40,873 nucleotides of DNA from Trichomonas tenax (taxonomy: Eukaryota > Parabasalia > Trichomonadida > Trichomonadidae), in NCBI GenBank assembly GCA_023091735.1, contig JALKBU010000429.1, forward strand, positions 1 to 40,873, in the 5' to 3' direction. Made by a program: the position numbers and the translations under genes. The notes below the pieces were generated by a model that saw nothing but the letters and a program-made list of their open reading frames with translations, made no database searches and had not been told where the DNA came from. Of the stretch, positions 27,805 to 36,452 are shown piece by piece. Positions within the stretch are counted from its first letter, which is position 1. Every line of letters starts with the position of its first letter.

Positions 27805-28287
27805 TAACAAAAGTGACAAAATTTATATCTAACTGATTATTTGTCAACCTATTATTCCTATAGCTGAATGTACAGGCAGGTGGTTTTCTGGAAATTTTAT
27901 AACAATACACCTTAGCTATATTTTTCAGGGAGGTTCAATCTGATAAGATAACTCAGGAAATGAACCAAAGTATTGTATAAGTATACAACTTTATATAGCC
28001 AAAAAAAATTGTCTTTCTGGTTTGTAAACAAGTGAAATTGTTGTAAACCATTTAAACTCATCTCAACTTTTGTAAACTCTTCAAATTGTTCTCTTTGTAA
28101 ACTAAACAAAATTATAATGTAAACTATTCAAAATTATTTATATCTTTTGTAAACTAATCAAAAATTCTGTTTAGTAAATCAATCAAATTGAAAAATACGT
28201 TTGGAAAATGATAAAAAGGCTTCATTGGGTCTACAGAATGGAATTTTGCAATTGTTGTCAACCAAAATTTATGTCATTTCATTTTCT
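27805..28287. other. Divergent intergenic region (BspA-like / quinone reductase)
   Basis: About 480 bp holding the TGTAAAC repeat cluster (listed separately) and initiator elements for both genes. No coding content. Confidence 0.6.
28023..28187 (+). repeat. Seven-copy TGTAAACYNNTCAAA cluster
   Basis: TGTAAAC begins at 28023, 28042, 28071, 28096, 28118 and 28148, and a degenerate AGTAAATCAATCAAA copy begins near 28173. All are in one orientation with 19-30 bp spacing, and most continue as YNNTCAAA (for example TGTAAACTCTTCAAA, TGTAAACTATTCAAA, TGTAAACTAATCAAA). The cluster ends about 100 bp before the quinone reductase ATG. The spacing and conserved two-part unit suggest a multi-site regulatory region rather than a simple tandem duplication. 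Confidence 0.75.
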
Positions 28288-29109
28288 ATGGGTTGCGGAC
28301 CCTCTAAACAAGTTGCTGCTGATCAACTGAGGGATAACAAGGAACCGGAGCAAATCAAGCAGGAGGAAACCCCAAGGAAAGTCGAGAGAGATCCAAATAT
28401 GAAGATGAGAGTTCTCATTTTGGTTGCTCACGTCGATCCAACGCATTCAGCAACGACCTTCAGGTTCGCTCAGTCAGCACAACACTATTTGATGGAACAT
28501 GGCCATGAGGTTAGATACGTTAATTTGATCGAAGCTGGTTTTGATCGTGTTGTTACAGAAAAAGACTTCAAGGTCTGTCAGAAGGATCCTTTCAACATCT
28601 TTGCAAACCAAAATGAAGACAATCTCCAAAACGAAATCAAAGAACAACAAGAAAACTTAAAATGGTGCACACATCTTATAATTTTCGCACCAATGTGGTT
28701 CGGAAGACTCCCTGCAACTGTATATGCATATGCTGAGAGAGTTTTAACAATGCCTTTTGCGTGGGACTTCCAACACATGTTAGAAAAAGGTTATTTAGCT
28801 GGAAGAAAGGCGACAGTGATTATAACGACAGCCAGTATGCCAAACTACTTCAAACCTGAGGAAGGAAACTGTTTAGACGCATACACGTGGAGTGCTTTAT
28901 ATGCTTTTAACTATTCTGGATTCACAATTATGCGCTCATTCGGTATACACGGCGCTTTATCACCAAAGAGTATAGAGAAACAGCCTGAATTGCAAAAGAA
29001 ATTGAACGAAAAGATGTTATTACTCGATTCTTGGAAGCTCGTTGGTAACAAGAAGTTCGTTCCACTCGCTACGCTCGAAGAGATCAACTTAGATAACATT
29101 GTCGACTAA
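28288..29109 (+). CDS. Flavodoxin-fold NAD(P)H:quinone oxidoreductase-like protein, N-terminally acylated
   Basis: 273 aa. From residue ~35 it matches the flavodoxin_2/NQO family: a first strand MRVLILVAHVDPTHSATTF with the phosphate-binding loop, HLIIFAPMWFGRLPATVYAYAERV (FMN/FAD-contacting PMWF segment), FAWDFQHMLEKGYLAGRKATV and a following TTA segment. Two-electron reduction of quinones or related acceptors is expected. The only in-frame ATG before the domain gives MGCGPSKQ: Gly2 fits N-myristoylation and Cys3 palmitoylation, so membrane attachment is predicted. The frame reaches back to a TTG at 28201, not credible as a start. TTTCATTTTCT, an initiator, lies just before the ATG, and the TGTAAAC cluster ends about 100 bp upstream. 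Confidence 0.8.
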   Translation: MGCGPSKQVAADQLRDNKEPEQIKQEETPRKVERDPNMKMRVLILVAHVDPTHSATTFRFAQSAQHYLMEHGHEVRYVNLIEAGFDRVVTEKDFKVCQKDPFNIFANQNEDNLQNEIKEQQENLKWCTHLIIFAPMWFGRLPATVYAYAERVLTMPFAWDFQHMLEKGYLAGRKATVIITTASMPNYFKPEEGNCLDAYTWSALYAFNYSGFTIMRSFGIHGALSPKSIEKQPELQKKLNEKMLLLDSWKLVGNKKFVPLATLEEINLDNIVD

Positions 29110-29526
29110 TAATTTCCGATTTCATAATCTTTTTGTAATCTGTTCATGTATTCCGTATTTCTGCATTCTAAAAATCTTATCTATTTGAAATACTATGAAT
29201 TTCACTACTTACGCCTTCTTGATTCGATTTTAATTATAATATAATTTGAGATTTTCAAATTGCAAAGGTGTTTTTGAACAAATCTGATGGAATTAGAAAG
29301 TAAGTATATTTTAGATATTATTTTGTGAGTTGATTTTTTGAAGAAATATGAAATAACTTGAAAAATCTGAAAATATGTAATTTTTTGAGATTAAAAATTC
29401 ACAAATAAATTATTTTGTAAAACTTTTTGTCGTATATTTTGAGAGTATGATATAAATGTATTCCAGGGTTAAAATTTGGAGAAAAAAATTTGAGAACATA
29501 GAGCGTTCATTTTATTTTGTGTTTTG
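29110..29526. other. Intergenic region
   Basis: 417 bp AT-rich spacer between two plus-strand genes. Only the initiator-like GTTCATTTTATTTTG just before the next ATG stands out. Confidence 0.5.
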
Positions 29527-29958
29527 ATGATTTTGGTCGCTTTATTGTTTGCAAGGACAGTTCGGCCTATTTCCAATCAAGACGGAGAGAAACAGAAGTA
29601 CATGGAGTATGTGCAGCAGCGCCTTGAAGAAGCAAAGCAAGTTTTTCGTCCAGATAAAGATCAATATCAAATGAATGCTAATTTTCAATTTCACTCAATA
29701 GAAGACACTCAATTGATGGCCACAGAAAGACCTATAGCCCAGCCGACACCAAATATCACTGACGAAATTCCTGGATCTGGAGTTACGAAACTGTCTTATC
29801 AGATTTACATTTACATGGCACTGGTGTTATGCACAGTGATCTTTCTTTCGTACTTCATCTACAAATTTTTCTGCAACGAAGATAAAAAACCTCAAACAAA
29901 TTACAAAGAGAAGATCCTTGACAACGACGTTGAGAACAATATCGTTGAAACAGCGTGA
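29527..29958 (+). CDS. Small type I membrane protein, unknown function
   Basis: 143 aa, not recognised. A short hydrophobic leader (MILVALLFARTVRP) may be a signal peptide. A polar, Gln-rich ectodomain with one N-glycosylation sequon (NIT) follows, then a transmembrane helix at ~92-115 (YQIYIYMALVLCTVIFLSYFI) and a charged 28-residue tail. The frame starts TTG-ATG; the ATG is used, with GTTCATTTTATTTTG as initiator 5-20 nt upstream. AATAAA follows the stop by about 35 nt. Confidence 0.6.
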   Translation: MILVALLFARTVRPISNQDGEKQKYMEYVQQRLEEAKQVFRPDKDQYQMNANFQFHSIEDTQLMATERPIAQPTPNITDEIPGSGVTKLSYQIYIYMALVLCTVIFLSYFIYKFFCNEDKKPQTNYKEKILDNDVENNIVETA

Positions 29959-30266
29959 TTTCTATATAGAGCTTTATTATTTTTTTCCATGAATAAAATG
30001 TGTTTTTATTTAGCATAAACTAAATTAGTATAACAAGCTTTTTATAGCAAGAAAGTTTTGTTGAACAGATTCTTGGAAGAAACAAATGATATTTTGTTTA
30101 TAAAATATTTTGCTTCTAATAAAGAACCAATAGACGTAGAAAATGACAACCGAGTATATTCAGGCATGTTGTTCAAAGAGATATTCCACATTTTTTTAAA
30201 TTTCGTTTAAACATTCGATTAAATCAATGTGTATGATTGTATGAATGTAGGAATGATTACTGTATA
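29959..30266. other. Convergent intergenic region
   Basis: 308 bp between two converging genes. AT-rich, nothing else visible. Confidence 0.5.
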
Positions 30267-30647
30267 TTAATTTTCGATTTGTTCAATAATTTCATTATAT
30301 ATTTCTTCTAATTCGTCGATACTATTGATGTATTCATTCAAAAGTTGATCTTCTGGATCTTGTGAAGTATTTTCTTGAAATGTTTGCGTAATTTCAGGAT
30401 TTCTTTGAATCTCGCGTTTTTCTACGTTTTCTTTGGGCCTATTATTTTTATTGTTGGTTTCATTTTTATCTCTCCTCAAATAGCTCGACAAAGTAAATCT
30501 AGATCTCGGAAGAGGCATTAAATACTGCGGAACGTCCATATTTTCGGATGTCAGAGAATTATGATACTGGCAAAGTTCGTCAACGTAAGAAAGTTGATTA
30601 AACGTTCGGTGATTGAAGTTGGAATCTTGATAAATCGGCGATTCCAT
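30267..30647 (-). CDS. Small hypothetical protein
   Basis: 126 aa from ATG 30647 (MESPIYQDSNFNHRTF), not recognised. It is polar and Asn-rich, with a basic middle and an acidic helical end (LNEYINSIDELEEIYNEII). An earlier in-frame ATG exists at 30692, but TCACTTTTCATTTT, an excellent initiator, sits between the two and abuts the second ATG, so the shorter form is preferred. No signal peptide or membrane segment. Confidence 0.5.
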   Translation of the reverse strand: MESPIYQDSNFNHRTFNQLSYVDELCQYHNSLTSENMDVPQYLMPLPRSRFTLSSYLRRDKNETNNKNNRPKENVEKREIQRNPEITQTFQENTSQDPEDQLLNEYINSIDELEEIYNEIIEQIEN

Positions 30648-30879
30648 AAAATGAAAAGTGACAATTGCTCCTAAACCTCTTGAACAGATCATTCATTTGT
30701 CATTTGAATCATTCATCAAGAGATTAGATACAGCATCATAATGATGAAACATAATCTGCAGATTAATTATATGCTGATATTGATTCGTTTTTCATTTCTT
30801 TTCTTAAATAATGTGAAGATAAAATTGTATTAAAAATGAAGTGATAGAAAAATTCATTTATACAAACATTATACATTGC

Positions 30880-32253
30880 TTACTTTGGAATTAGTTCAAG
30901 ATCCTCTCTGCCGCCAATGGTGAATGCGAATCCTTGTGGTGGTTCAATCATAACAAGTTCTGCATCCTTTGTTGGTGACTTCGGTTCTGGAGTGAAGTTC
31001 CTTCCTTTGATAGTAAACATTGGAGAAGATCTTGATAACTGTGCGTCGTACTGCGGACCAGGCATTCCATTATCCTTGAGGCTTACGGCTGTCTGGAACT
31101 CTGTCTTGTCACCGAAAGAGAACTTTGGACCAGAGTTGTAATAAAGTTTGTAGTTTGGATTGAATGTTGCAGGTCCAGGCTCTTCTATCTGGAATGGCTT
31201 CTTCTTTTGAAGCTCCTCCATCCATTCGATGTCTTTTCGTGTTGGCTTTGGTGTGATTTTGTGTCCACGATGTCCTGGAATTGGATTAATTTCATAATCA
31301 CCAGGAGCAGGAGTTTTAGGAATTGGACGCTCAATGACTTCGTCAATAGTGAGGCCCTTCGGGTTATCGAAGATTCCTGGTGTCTTTATGAGCTCATCGT
31401 AGTCAAACGAGTGAACGCAATGTTGTACGTGGACTGATTGAAGCAGAGCGTGCAGTCTTTCAGATTGGTTGCGTAATTTCGTAATTTCCAGGACCAGGTG
31501 TCTCAAGACGCGGTAATTCTTTGTGTCTGATGTGAATCGTCATCGATTTCTTTCCGAAGTCTGACGGAATCATGATTCAGCCAGGACCAGGACCAATATC
31601 TTTAGGAGACATCTTTGGTGATGCTCTTAAAAAGTATTTCGGTGATGATGTGCGTGTGAGAGTATCATTGACTTCGTAGAAATTAGGTCCTGGACCATCG
31701 TTTATCTACAACCAACTGCTCTTACGGCGGACACCCATTGTTGCTGGTGAACTCGCTCTAACTCGCGGAGATGTTCTTAAATCTGCCAAAGCAGGGCCAT
31801 TTATTGAATAATTGTACGATTCATACTTTCTCTTTCTTGACGAGTATCTGCTTTCACCGCGTTTTGGTGAGTTCATTCTGATTTTCGGCGTGCCAAGTGG
31901 ATCTGGCATATAATTGGATCCTGGCGTTGTGTTCTCTTTCTGGCTGCCATTGATTCAGGCTATAGTGTACGCTGGACCACGACTTCTGGGTGATAGGTCA
32001 ACAAAATCTGGACCAGGAGAAGTTTCAGTCGATTCTTTTGTGTCTAAGCATTTTCTAATCGTGTATCTTGGAGAGTTCGTTCCATTACCGCCGTGAATGT
32101 TGTACGCACCTGGGCCGGGGCTGGGTTCGTCACCGACCCTTCGCGCCCAGTGAAGCTTTCCAGAAATATATTGTTAATTTTCAATGGAGTGAAAATTTTG
32201 TAAAAATGTGCTCAAAAATGTAATTAACCATCCTTCTCAATTTTAGGCGTCAT
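30880..32253 (-). pseudogene. Sperm-tail PG-rich (STPGR/SHIPPO-type) repeat protein, broken
   Basis: Minus-strand reading gives many PGP-type repeats of the axoneme-associated SHIPPO/outer-dense-fibre family: SPGPGAYN, SPGPDFVD, RGPAYTI, GPGPNFYEV, TPGPGNYEI in one frame, then APGDYEI, EPGPATFNP and MPGPQYDA in another. The first frame is interrupted by in-frame stops at 31955-31957 (TGA), 31706-31708 (TAG), 31577-31579 (TGA) and 31460-31462 (TGA), then shifts frame between about 31460 and 31410 into the last 200 codons, which end normally at 30880. A possible original start (MTPKIEKDG) lies at 32253, 11 bp after a TTTACATGTCAAA element, but it also meets a stop. The repeat texture survives on both sides of each stop, suggesting recent inactivation. 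A functional short 3' product would need a non-ATG start. Confidence 0.75.
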
Positions 32254-32673
32254 ATCTAACAAATTTACATGTCAAATATTTTATGATTAAAAAATAGACT
32301 CTCTTTGGTCATCCCATTCTCAGAGCTCCATAGGCTGATTTCAAATTTAGCACATAAATGACTTCACTCTAAAAAAATATCACGTGTTTTTAAAATGTTC
32401 TTTATTTAGCAATGACATTTTACCAATATATTATATGTATGCTATAGAGTGTAATGTGCTTATAATTGACACAAATTCCAAATTTGATTAAATCTTTTCA
32501 GAAATATGATATCTTTCAAACTGCTTCTGTTATGTATATTGATGCATTCGGAAAAGGCATTATATAAATGCTGCACTGTGAAATATTAATATTTTAAGAA
32601 AATCTTTTCATATTTTGAAGAAAGAGAAAAAATAGAAGTAAATTTGAAACATAATAACAATGATACAGTTTAT
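32254..32673. other. Intergenic region downstream of histone H3
   Basis: 420 bp, AT-rich. The end nearest 32253 has the TTTACATGTCAAA element. No coding content. Confidence 0.5.
32264..32276 (+). promoter_or_regulatory. TTTACATGTCAAA element before the broken STPGR gene
   Basis: Exact recurrent motif, 11 bp upstream of the probable former start codon. It supports the idea that a gene was once transcribed from here. Confidence 0.45.
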
Positions 32674-33090
32674 TTAGTTGCGTTCGCCACGGATGCGCTG
32701 AGCAAGCTGGACATCACGCTCCATAATTGTGACACGGTTAGCGTGGATGGCGCAAAGGTTTGTATCCTCGAAGAGGCCGACGAGGTAAGCTTCAGAAGCT
32801 TCTTGGAGGGCCGCAATAGCGGAGGACTGGAAACGAAGATCGCCACGGAATCCAGAAGCGATTTCTCTGACGAGACGCTGGAATGGGAGCTTACGGATCA
32901 AGAGATCTGTGGACTTCTGGTACTTACGGATTTCTCTGAGGGCGACTGTACCTGGTCTGAATCTGTGCTGCTTCTTTGCGCCCTGTGAGTCGATTGTTGG
33001 TGTTGACTTGCGGGCGGCCTTGGCACCGAGGGACTTACGTGGTGTCTTTCCACCAGTTGACTTTCTCGCTGTCTGCTTTGTACGAGCCAT
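32674..33090 (-). CDS. H3: Histone H3
   Basis: Core nucleosome histone, 138 aa from the ATG at 33090 ([15 protein letters not shown]). Tail lysines 4, 9, 14, 18, 23 and 27 are present, including the ARKS context of K9 and K27. Differences from canonical H3: two extra residues between K27 and the K36 region ([11 protein letters not shown]), the FKTD segment replaced by FRGD so that the K79 position is Arg, and HAKRVTIMPKD replaced by [11 protein letters not shown]. The histone-fold core ([27 protein letters not shown]) is intact. An ATG eight codons upstream (33114) is in frame but lies before the TTCATTCTTCC initiator. Codons are G/C-rich, as in highly expressed genes. Confidence 0.95.
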   Translation of the reverse strand: MARTKQTARKSTGGKTPRKSLGAKAARKSTPTIDSQGAKKQHRFRPGTVALREIRKYQKSTDLLIRKLPFQRLVREIASGFRGDLRFQSSAIAALQEASEAYLVGLFEDTNLCAIHANRVTIMERDVQLAQRIRGERN

Positions 33091-33118
33091 TCTTTGGAAG
33101 AATGAACTCAACATTTCC

Positions 33119-33128
33119 CCGCCAAAAA
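33119..33128 (-). promoter_or_regulatory. E2F-like site TTTTTGGCGG upstream of H3
   Basis: On the H3 strand the sequence is TTTTTGGCGGGG, matching the TTTSSCGS-type E2F consensus, 29 bp before the start codon and just upstream of the TTCATTCTT initiator. Confidence 0.5.
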
Positions 33129-33234
33129 GATGTCAGAATATTATCATGCCATTTTACACCCATTATTTTTGAATAGTGTCAAAATGAATTCTTTTGAAAA
33201 TTTATTGGTGTAAAGCGACATTTTTCAAATTTAT

Positions 33235-33242
33235 TTTGGCGG
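33235..33242 (+). promoter_or_regulatory. Second E2F-like site TTTGGCGG
   Basis: TTTGGCGG within ATTTTGGCGGTATTT, 145 bp upstream of H3, opposite in orientation to the proximal site. Confidence 0.4.
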
Positions 33243-33837
33243 TATTTAAAATTTCCAACATTTTAACAATTGTAGTTCTGTAAATATACTAACATTCAAG
33301 TTTTATGTCATATTTTATTGTTAAAGTATCGAAATTATCTAATTACAAAAATTGAATGAAGAAATTCTAGATATTTTTTAGAAATTAGGATGTTAATACA
33401 CTGTATGCTTATTATTACGGCATTTAAATTATTTTAATTTAATGGAATTAAATGGATTTATCTAGCAAAGTCAAAATATTAAAAATATTCATTATTTATT
33501 AATATTTTTCGTTAAAATGTAAGACTTTGGGGCATCTGGATGTAGAATCTACTCATGTAGTAAAACAAATTTTACGAATAAAATAGGCGAAAAATCCAGA
33601 AATGTTTTGGGTCGAAATTCAGAAATCGATTTTTCCTTGAAGGAATAAATCAATATATTAGAGTCAACTAGTTGCAAACGTGTTAAAGCTCAAAATGATC
33701 AAATTCAAAAATTCGCACAATTTGAATCCTGAAATATGCTTTTTAAGACAAGTTTTCATAGAAAATTTTGATCCTTTGGGTCGCAGCCTCACGTATTTCA
33801 TATACAAATCCATTCACTTCACAATTCTTTTCTGAGA

Positions 33838-33849
33838 TTTGGCGCCAAA
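33838..33849. promoter_or_regulatory. Palindromic E2F-like site TTTGGCGCCAAA
   Basis: Perfect 12-bp palindrome combining two overlapping TTTGGCGC sites, 24 bp before the IBD protein start. Confidence 0.55.
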
Positions 33850-33873
33850 AGTGGGCTGTTTGACACTTTTCGA

Positions 33874-34512
33874 ATGGAAACGGGCGACAAGCAACAGCAA
33901 TTAAATGCTAATGAGCTTATGGCACTTCAGTCGTTTTTGAGTGATTCTGACTCAGCGGCTGCCCTTTGCACTACTGAAGTCGTTGATCCAATCACCCTCA
34001 ACTTTATTCCAAAATCAACATGGGCAAACTACAAGCTAACATCAGTTTCAGCACTCCATGAGACATATTTTAGCAAGAAGAATTCAGTTACACGCCGTTT
34101 CGAACACAAGCTTTGGAACTGCCTTCGTATTACAACAGTTTTCCCTAGCCTCACAAAAATCATCGGTGTTTGCTGGGTCGATGACCGCGTTATCAAAGTT
34201 TACAAGCATCCATTCGCGAAATTCCTCTCTATCGTTTGTGTCGATGGCGCACTTTTCCATAAACAAGGAAACTTCTCAAGACACGGCTTCGTTGACATGT
34301 CAGAGCAGGAGGCGCAGGCATCTTTACCACCAGAAGCCTACGCTGATGTCGATTTCCGCGATGTCCATTTAATTTATCACCAGACTGGTCAGTTCACAGC
34401 CAACGCAACAGAGGAATCCATTGCTAATTGCAAGTGGGTTGATCCGACGCCAGTAACAAGAGTAGCTGCTTTGAAGATAAATCAAGGTGGCGACCAAATT
34501 AACCTTGAGTAA
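33874..34512 (+). CDS. Initiator-binding-domain (IBD) protein
   Basis: 212 aa. Residues ~50-135 match the trichomonad IBD, the winged-helix domain of the initiator-binding protein IBP39 that recognises the core-promoter initiator: TRRFEHKLWNCLRITTVFP, IIGVCWVDDRVIKVYKHPF and FAKFLSIVCVDGALFHKQG, followed by FSRHGFVDMSEQEA. The N-terminus is acidic and the C-terminus has no obvious IBP39-type C-terminal (RNA polymerase II tail-binding) domain, so this is a short paralogue rather than IBP39. Role as a sequence-specific transcription factor is inferred. It diverges from histone H3 across a shared 783-bp region with E2F-like sites; GACACTTTTCGAATG precedes the start in place of a canonical TCA initiator. 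Confidence 0.75.
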   Translation: METGDKQQQLNANELMALQSFLSDSDSAAALCTTEVVDPITLNFIPKSTWANYKLTSVSALHETYFSKKNSVTRRFEHKLWNCLRITTVFPSLTKIIGVCWVDDRVIKVYKHPFAKFLSIVCVDGALFHKQGNFSRHGFVDMSEQEAQASLPPEAYADVDFRDVHLIYHQTGQFTANATEESIANCKWVDPTPVTRVAALKINQGGDQINLE

Positions 34513-34896
34513 GTTTACCATTTACGGACTATTTCTTGATCTGAAGAAGTATATTTTATTTTTATTGAAGCTATGATTTTATAAAATATCCCAAAAGTTT
34601 AATTTTCTACCTCGTTTTTATGTTTTAACAGCATAATCCATCTATCGCAGGACTTGCTCTAAAACATATAGTTATAGCTTTTATCAGAACAATTTATTTC
34701 ATTCATATCGTAAAGAGAAAATCGGAATAAAAAGGTTTTGATATATGAAATTATCACAAATCGATACTACTGTATTGTGTAATCCAATTGATATATGTTT
34801 TGTCTTTCTATTTTGTTTAAATTGATAAATGAAATCACTCGAAGTAAATATAATTATTAAACAGATATGATGGTATAATTTCACGAGCAAACAGAA
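34513..34896. other. Convergent intergenic region
   Basis: 384 bp between converging genes. AT-rich; no feature supportable. Confidence 0.5.
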
Positions 34897-35976
34897 TTAC
34901 TCTGGTATTATGATGCTTTGAGGCTTGAGTAAGAAGTCATCACACTTCATATTGAAATTCATGTTGTGATTTTGTGCAAAGGCCTCCATTTGTTGGTAAT
35001 TTATGAAGTCCTGCATGCATAACATGGAATAGACAAAGTTTGGAGGAATTAAAGGAATCAATTTTTGAAGTGAATTTGGATTTGTTAATATTTCTTGATT
35101 TGCTACAACAGCAAGCAAAGCCTGTCTAAAGTGTACAAATGGAAGCTGAATTTCATTCTCTATTATCGTGAGATTTGTATTAGCCCAAATAAATTGTTCA
35201 ATGTTGTAGAATAATTTGTCTGTGATTATCATGTTTGTGATGGCACAATCTGAAAAATTAACGATATTTTGGTATAATTCTTTTTGTTCAGAAAATTTTT
35301 CGCGCAATTTCCGAAGTTTATCGAGAACATCATCGTATTCTGGTGTTTTCATGTCAAATGTGAGGATGCGAGATATCATGACAACAATTCGGCCACCAAA
35401 CGCTTTCGCTGCGGATTCAACAGCCTTTTCTGTTAATTTTCGTGCCATTGATGAAAATTGGGTGTTGTTGGCCATTTTGTGATAGAATATAAGTGCTGAG
35501 CTATTGAATAGCAACAAATTTTCTTCAGCAGATATTGATGTACGAACATCATCAAGCTGAGTAAACATTTGGTTGACTATTTGTGATGGATATGCATTTT
35601 CTTTGTGATTCATGATCTCTTCTGCAAGGATTCTTCCTGGCTCACCTTGTGGATGTTTATCAACACGGAACCAGTATTTTACGATAATTTGATTGATTTC
35701 AGGTGGAAGGTCATCGTTTTCTGTTAGCTTGAGAACATTTTCGTTGAATTCAGATTCTAATATCGACGAATCTGATATCCTTGATATGTTAGACTCCGGT
35801 ATATAGCAATCCTTTACCTCAATTTCGAACGGTTCCACTTCTGAGTCTGATGAATCAAACATCACCTGAATAGCGCTGAAAGATTGGTCTAAAGAGATTG
35901 GCTTTGACTTCATTGGTGATGCTTGAGGTGAGAACTCGCTAGAGAAGCTCATTCCGAATGATAGAGATTCGTCCAT
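34897..35976 (-). CDS. Helical protein with acidic Ser-rich N-terminus, unknown function
   Basis: 359 aa, not recognised. Residues 1-100 are Ser/Asp/Glu-rich and probably disordered (for example MFDSSDSEVEPFEIEV). From about residue 105 the protein is alpha-helical and hydrophobic-patterned (ISAEENLLLFNSSALIFYH, MARKLTEKAVESAAKAFGG, LTIIENEIQLPFVHFRQALL), compatible with a helical-repeat or dilute-like domain, but I see no diagnostic motif. No signal peptide or membrane helix. The ATG follows GTTCACAAAATTTTAG on its strand. Divergent from the importin gene. Confidence 0.6.
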   Translation of the reverse strand: MDESLSFGMSFSSEFSPQASPMKSKPISLDQSFSAIQVMFDSSDSEVEPFEIEVKDCYIPESNISRISDSSILESEFNENVLKLTENDDLPPEINQIIVKYWFRVDKHPQGEPGRILAEEIMNHKENAYPSQIVNQMFTQLDDVRTSISAEENLLLFNSSALIFYHKMANNTQFSSMARKLTEKAVESAAKAFGGRIVVMISRILTFDMKTPEYDDVLDKLRKLREKFSEQKELYQNIVNFSDCAITNMIITDKLFYNIEQFIWANTNLTIIENEIQLPFVHFRQALLAVVANQEILTNPNSLQKLIPLIPPNFVYSMLCMQDFINYQQMEAFAQNHNMNFNMKCDDFLLKPQSIIIPE

Positions 35977-36452
35977 TCAAACTTCTAAAATTTTGTGAAC
36001 GTTTAAAATTATTGAGCACTGATGAAAATTTTTCTTCGATACCTAACAGTTTCTCCTATATTTTCGCTCTCACTACATCCATAGGGACTTAATTCTAAAG
36101 TATCGCAAGTTATAACAATATTAAATAAATTTTATATATTATCACTACACTATGCTTCTATATATTGGATTATATTTGGACAAGGATGGATCCATTAATT
36201 GTTACTAATCAGCTTCAAACAATGGATTTTATTCAAAATGTGAAAATATAACATCATTTTTAATGTATTATTAATCTATGGCATCCTAAGAACTCATAAG
36301 TTCATTTATTATCATTGATGCTCAAAGAAATTCATGATTTTGCAACATTTTGGGAAGGAAAGTTGAAAAATGTCATGTAAATATTATTGTCATGTAATCT
36401 CAAAAGTGACAGGCCAAAATCTTGGAAAACGTGACAAGATTTTAGGCCAAAA
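35977..36452. other. Divergent intergenic region (orphan / importin)
   Basis: 476 bp. Two reverse copies of the recurrent motif lie 56-82 bp before the importin start; the rest is AT-rich. Confidence 0.5.
36371..36397 (-). promoter_or_regulatory. Two TGTCATGTAA elements upstream of importin
   Basis: TGTCATGTAAA at 36371-36381 and TGTCATGTAA at 36388-36397 are reverse complements of the recurrent TTTACATGACA motif, in tandem 17 bp apart, followed by GTGACAGGCC and GTGACAAGATT. Confidence 0.45.

Larger units (their letters stand above)
33091..33873. other. Divergent intergenic region (H3 / IBD protein)
   Basis: 783 bp. It holds three E2F-like sites (listed separately) near its two ends, with AT-rich featureless sequence in the middle. 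Confidence 0.6.

Noticed and set aside
31401..31506. TTG-started 208-codon frame taken as an intact gene
   Set aside because: There is no ATG, and the first ~35 codons are out of frame with the PGP repeats just upstream. It is the 3' part of the broken STPGR gene.
33091..33114. Eight-residue N-terminal extension of histone H3 from the upstream ATG
   Set aside because: H3 begins with the conserved [10 protein letters not shown], and the TTCATTCTTCC initiator lies between the two ATGs, so the upstream ATG is probably not transcribed.
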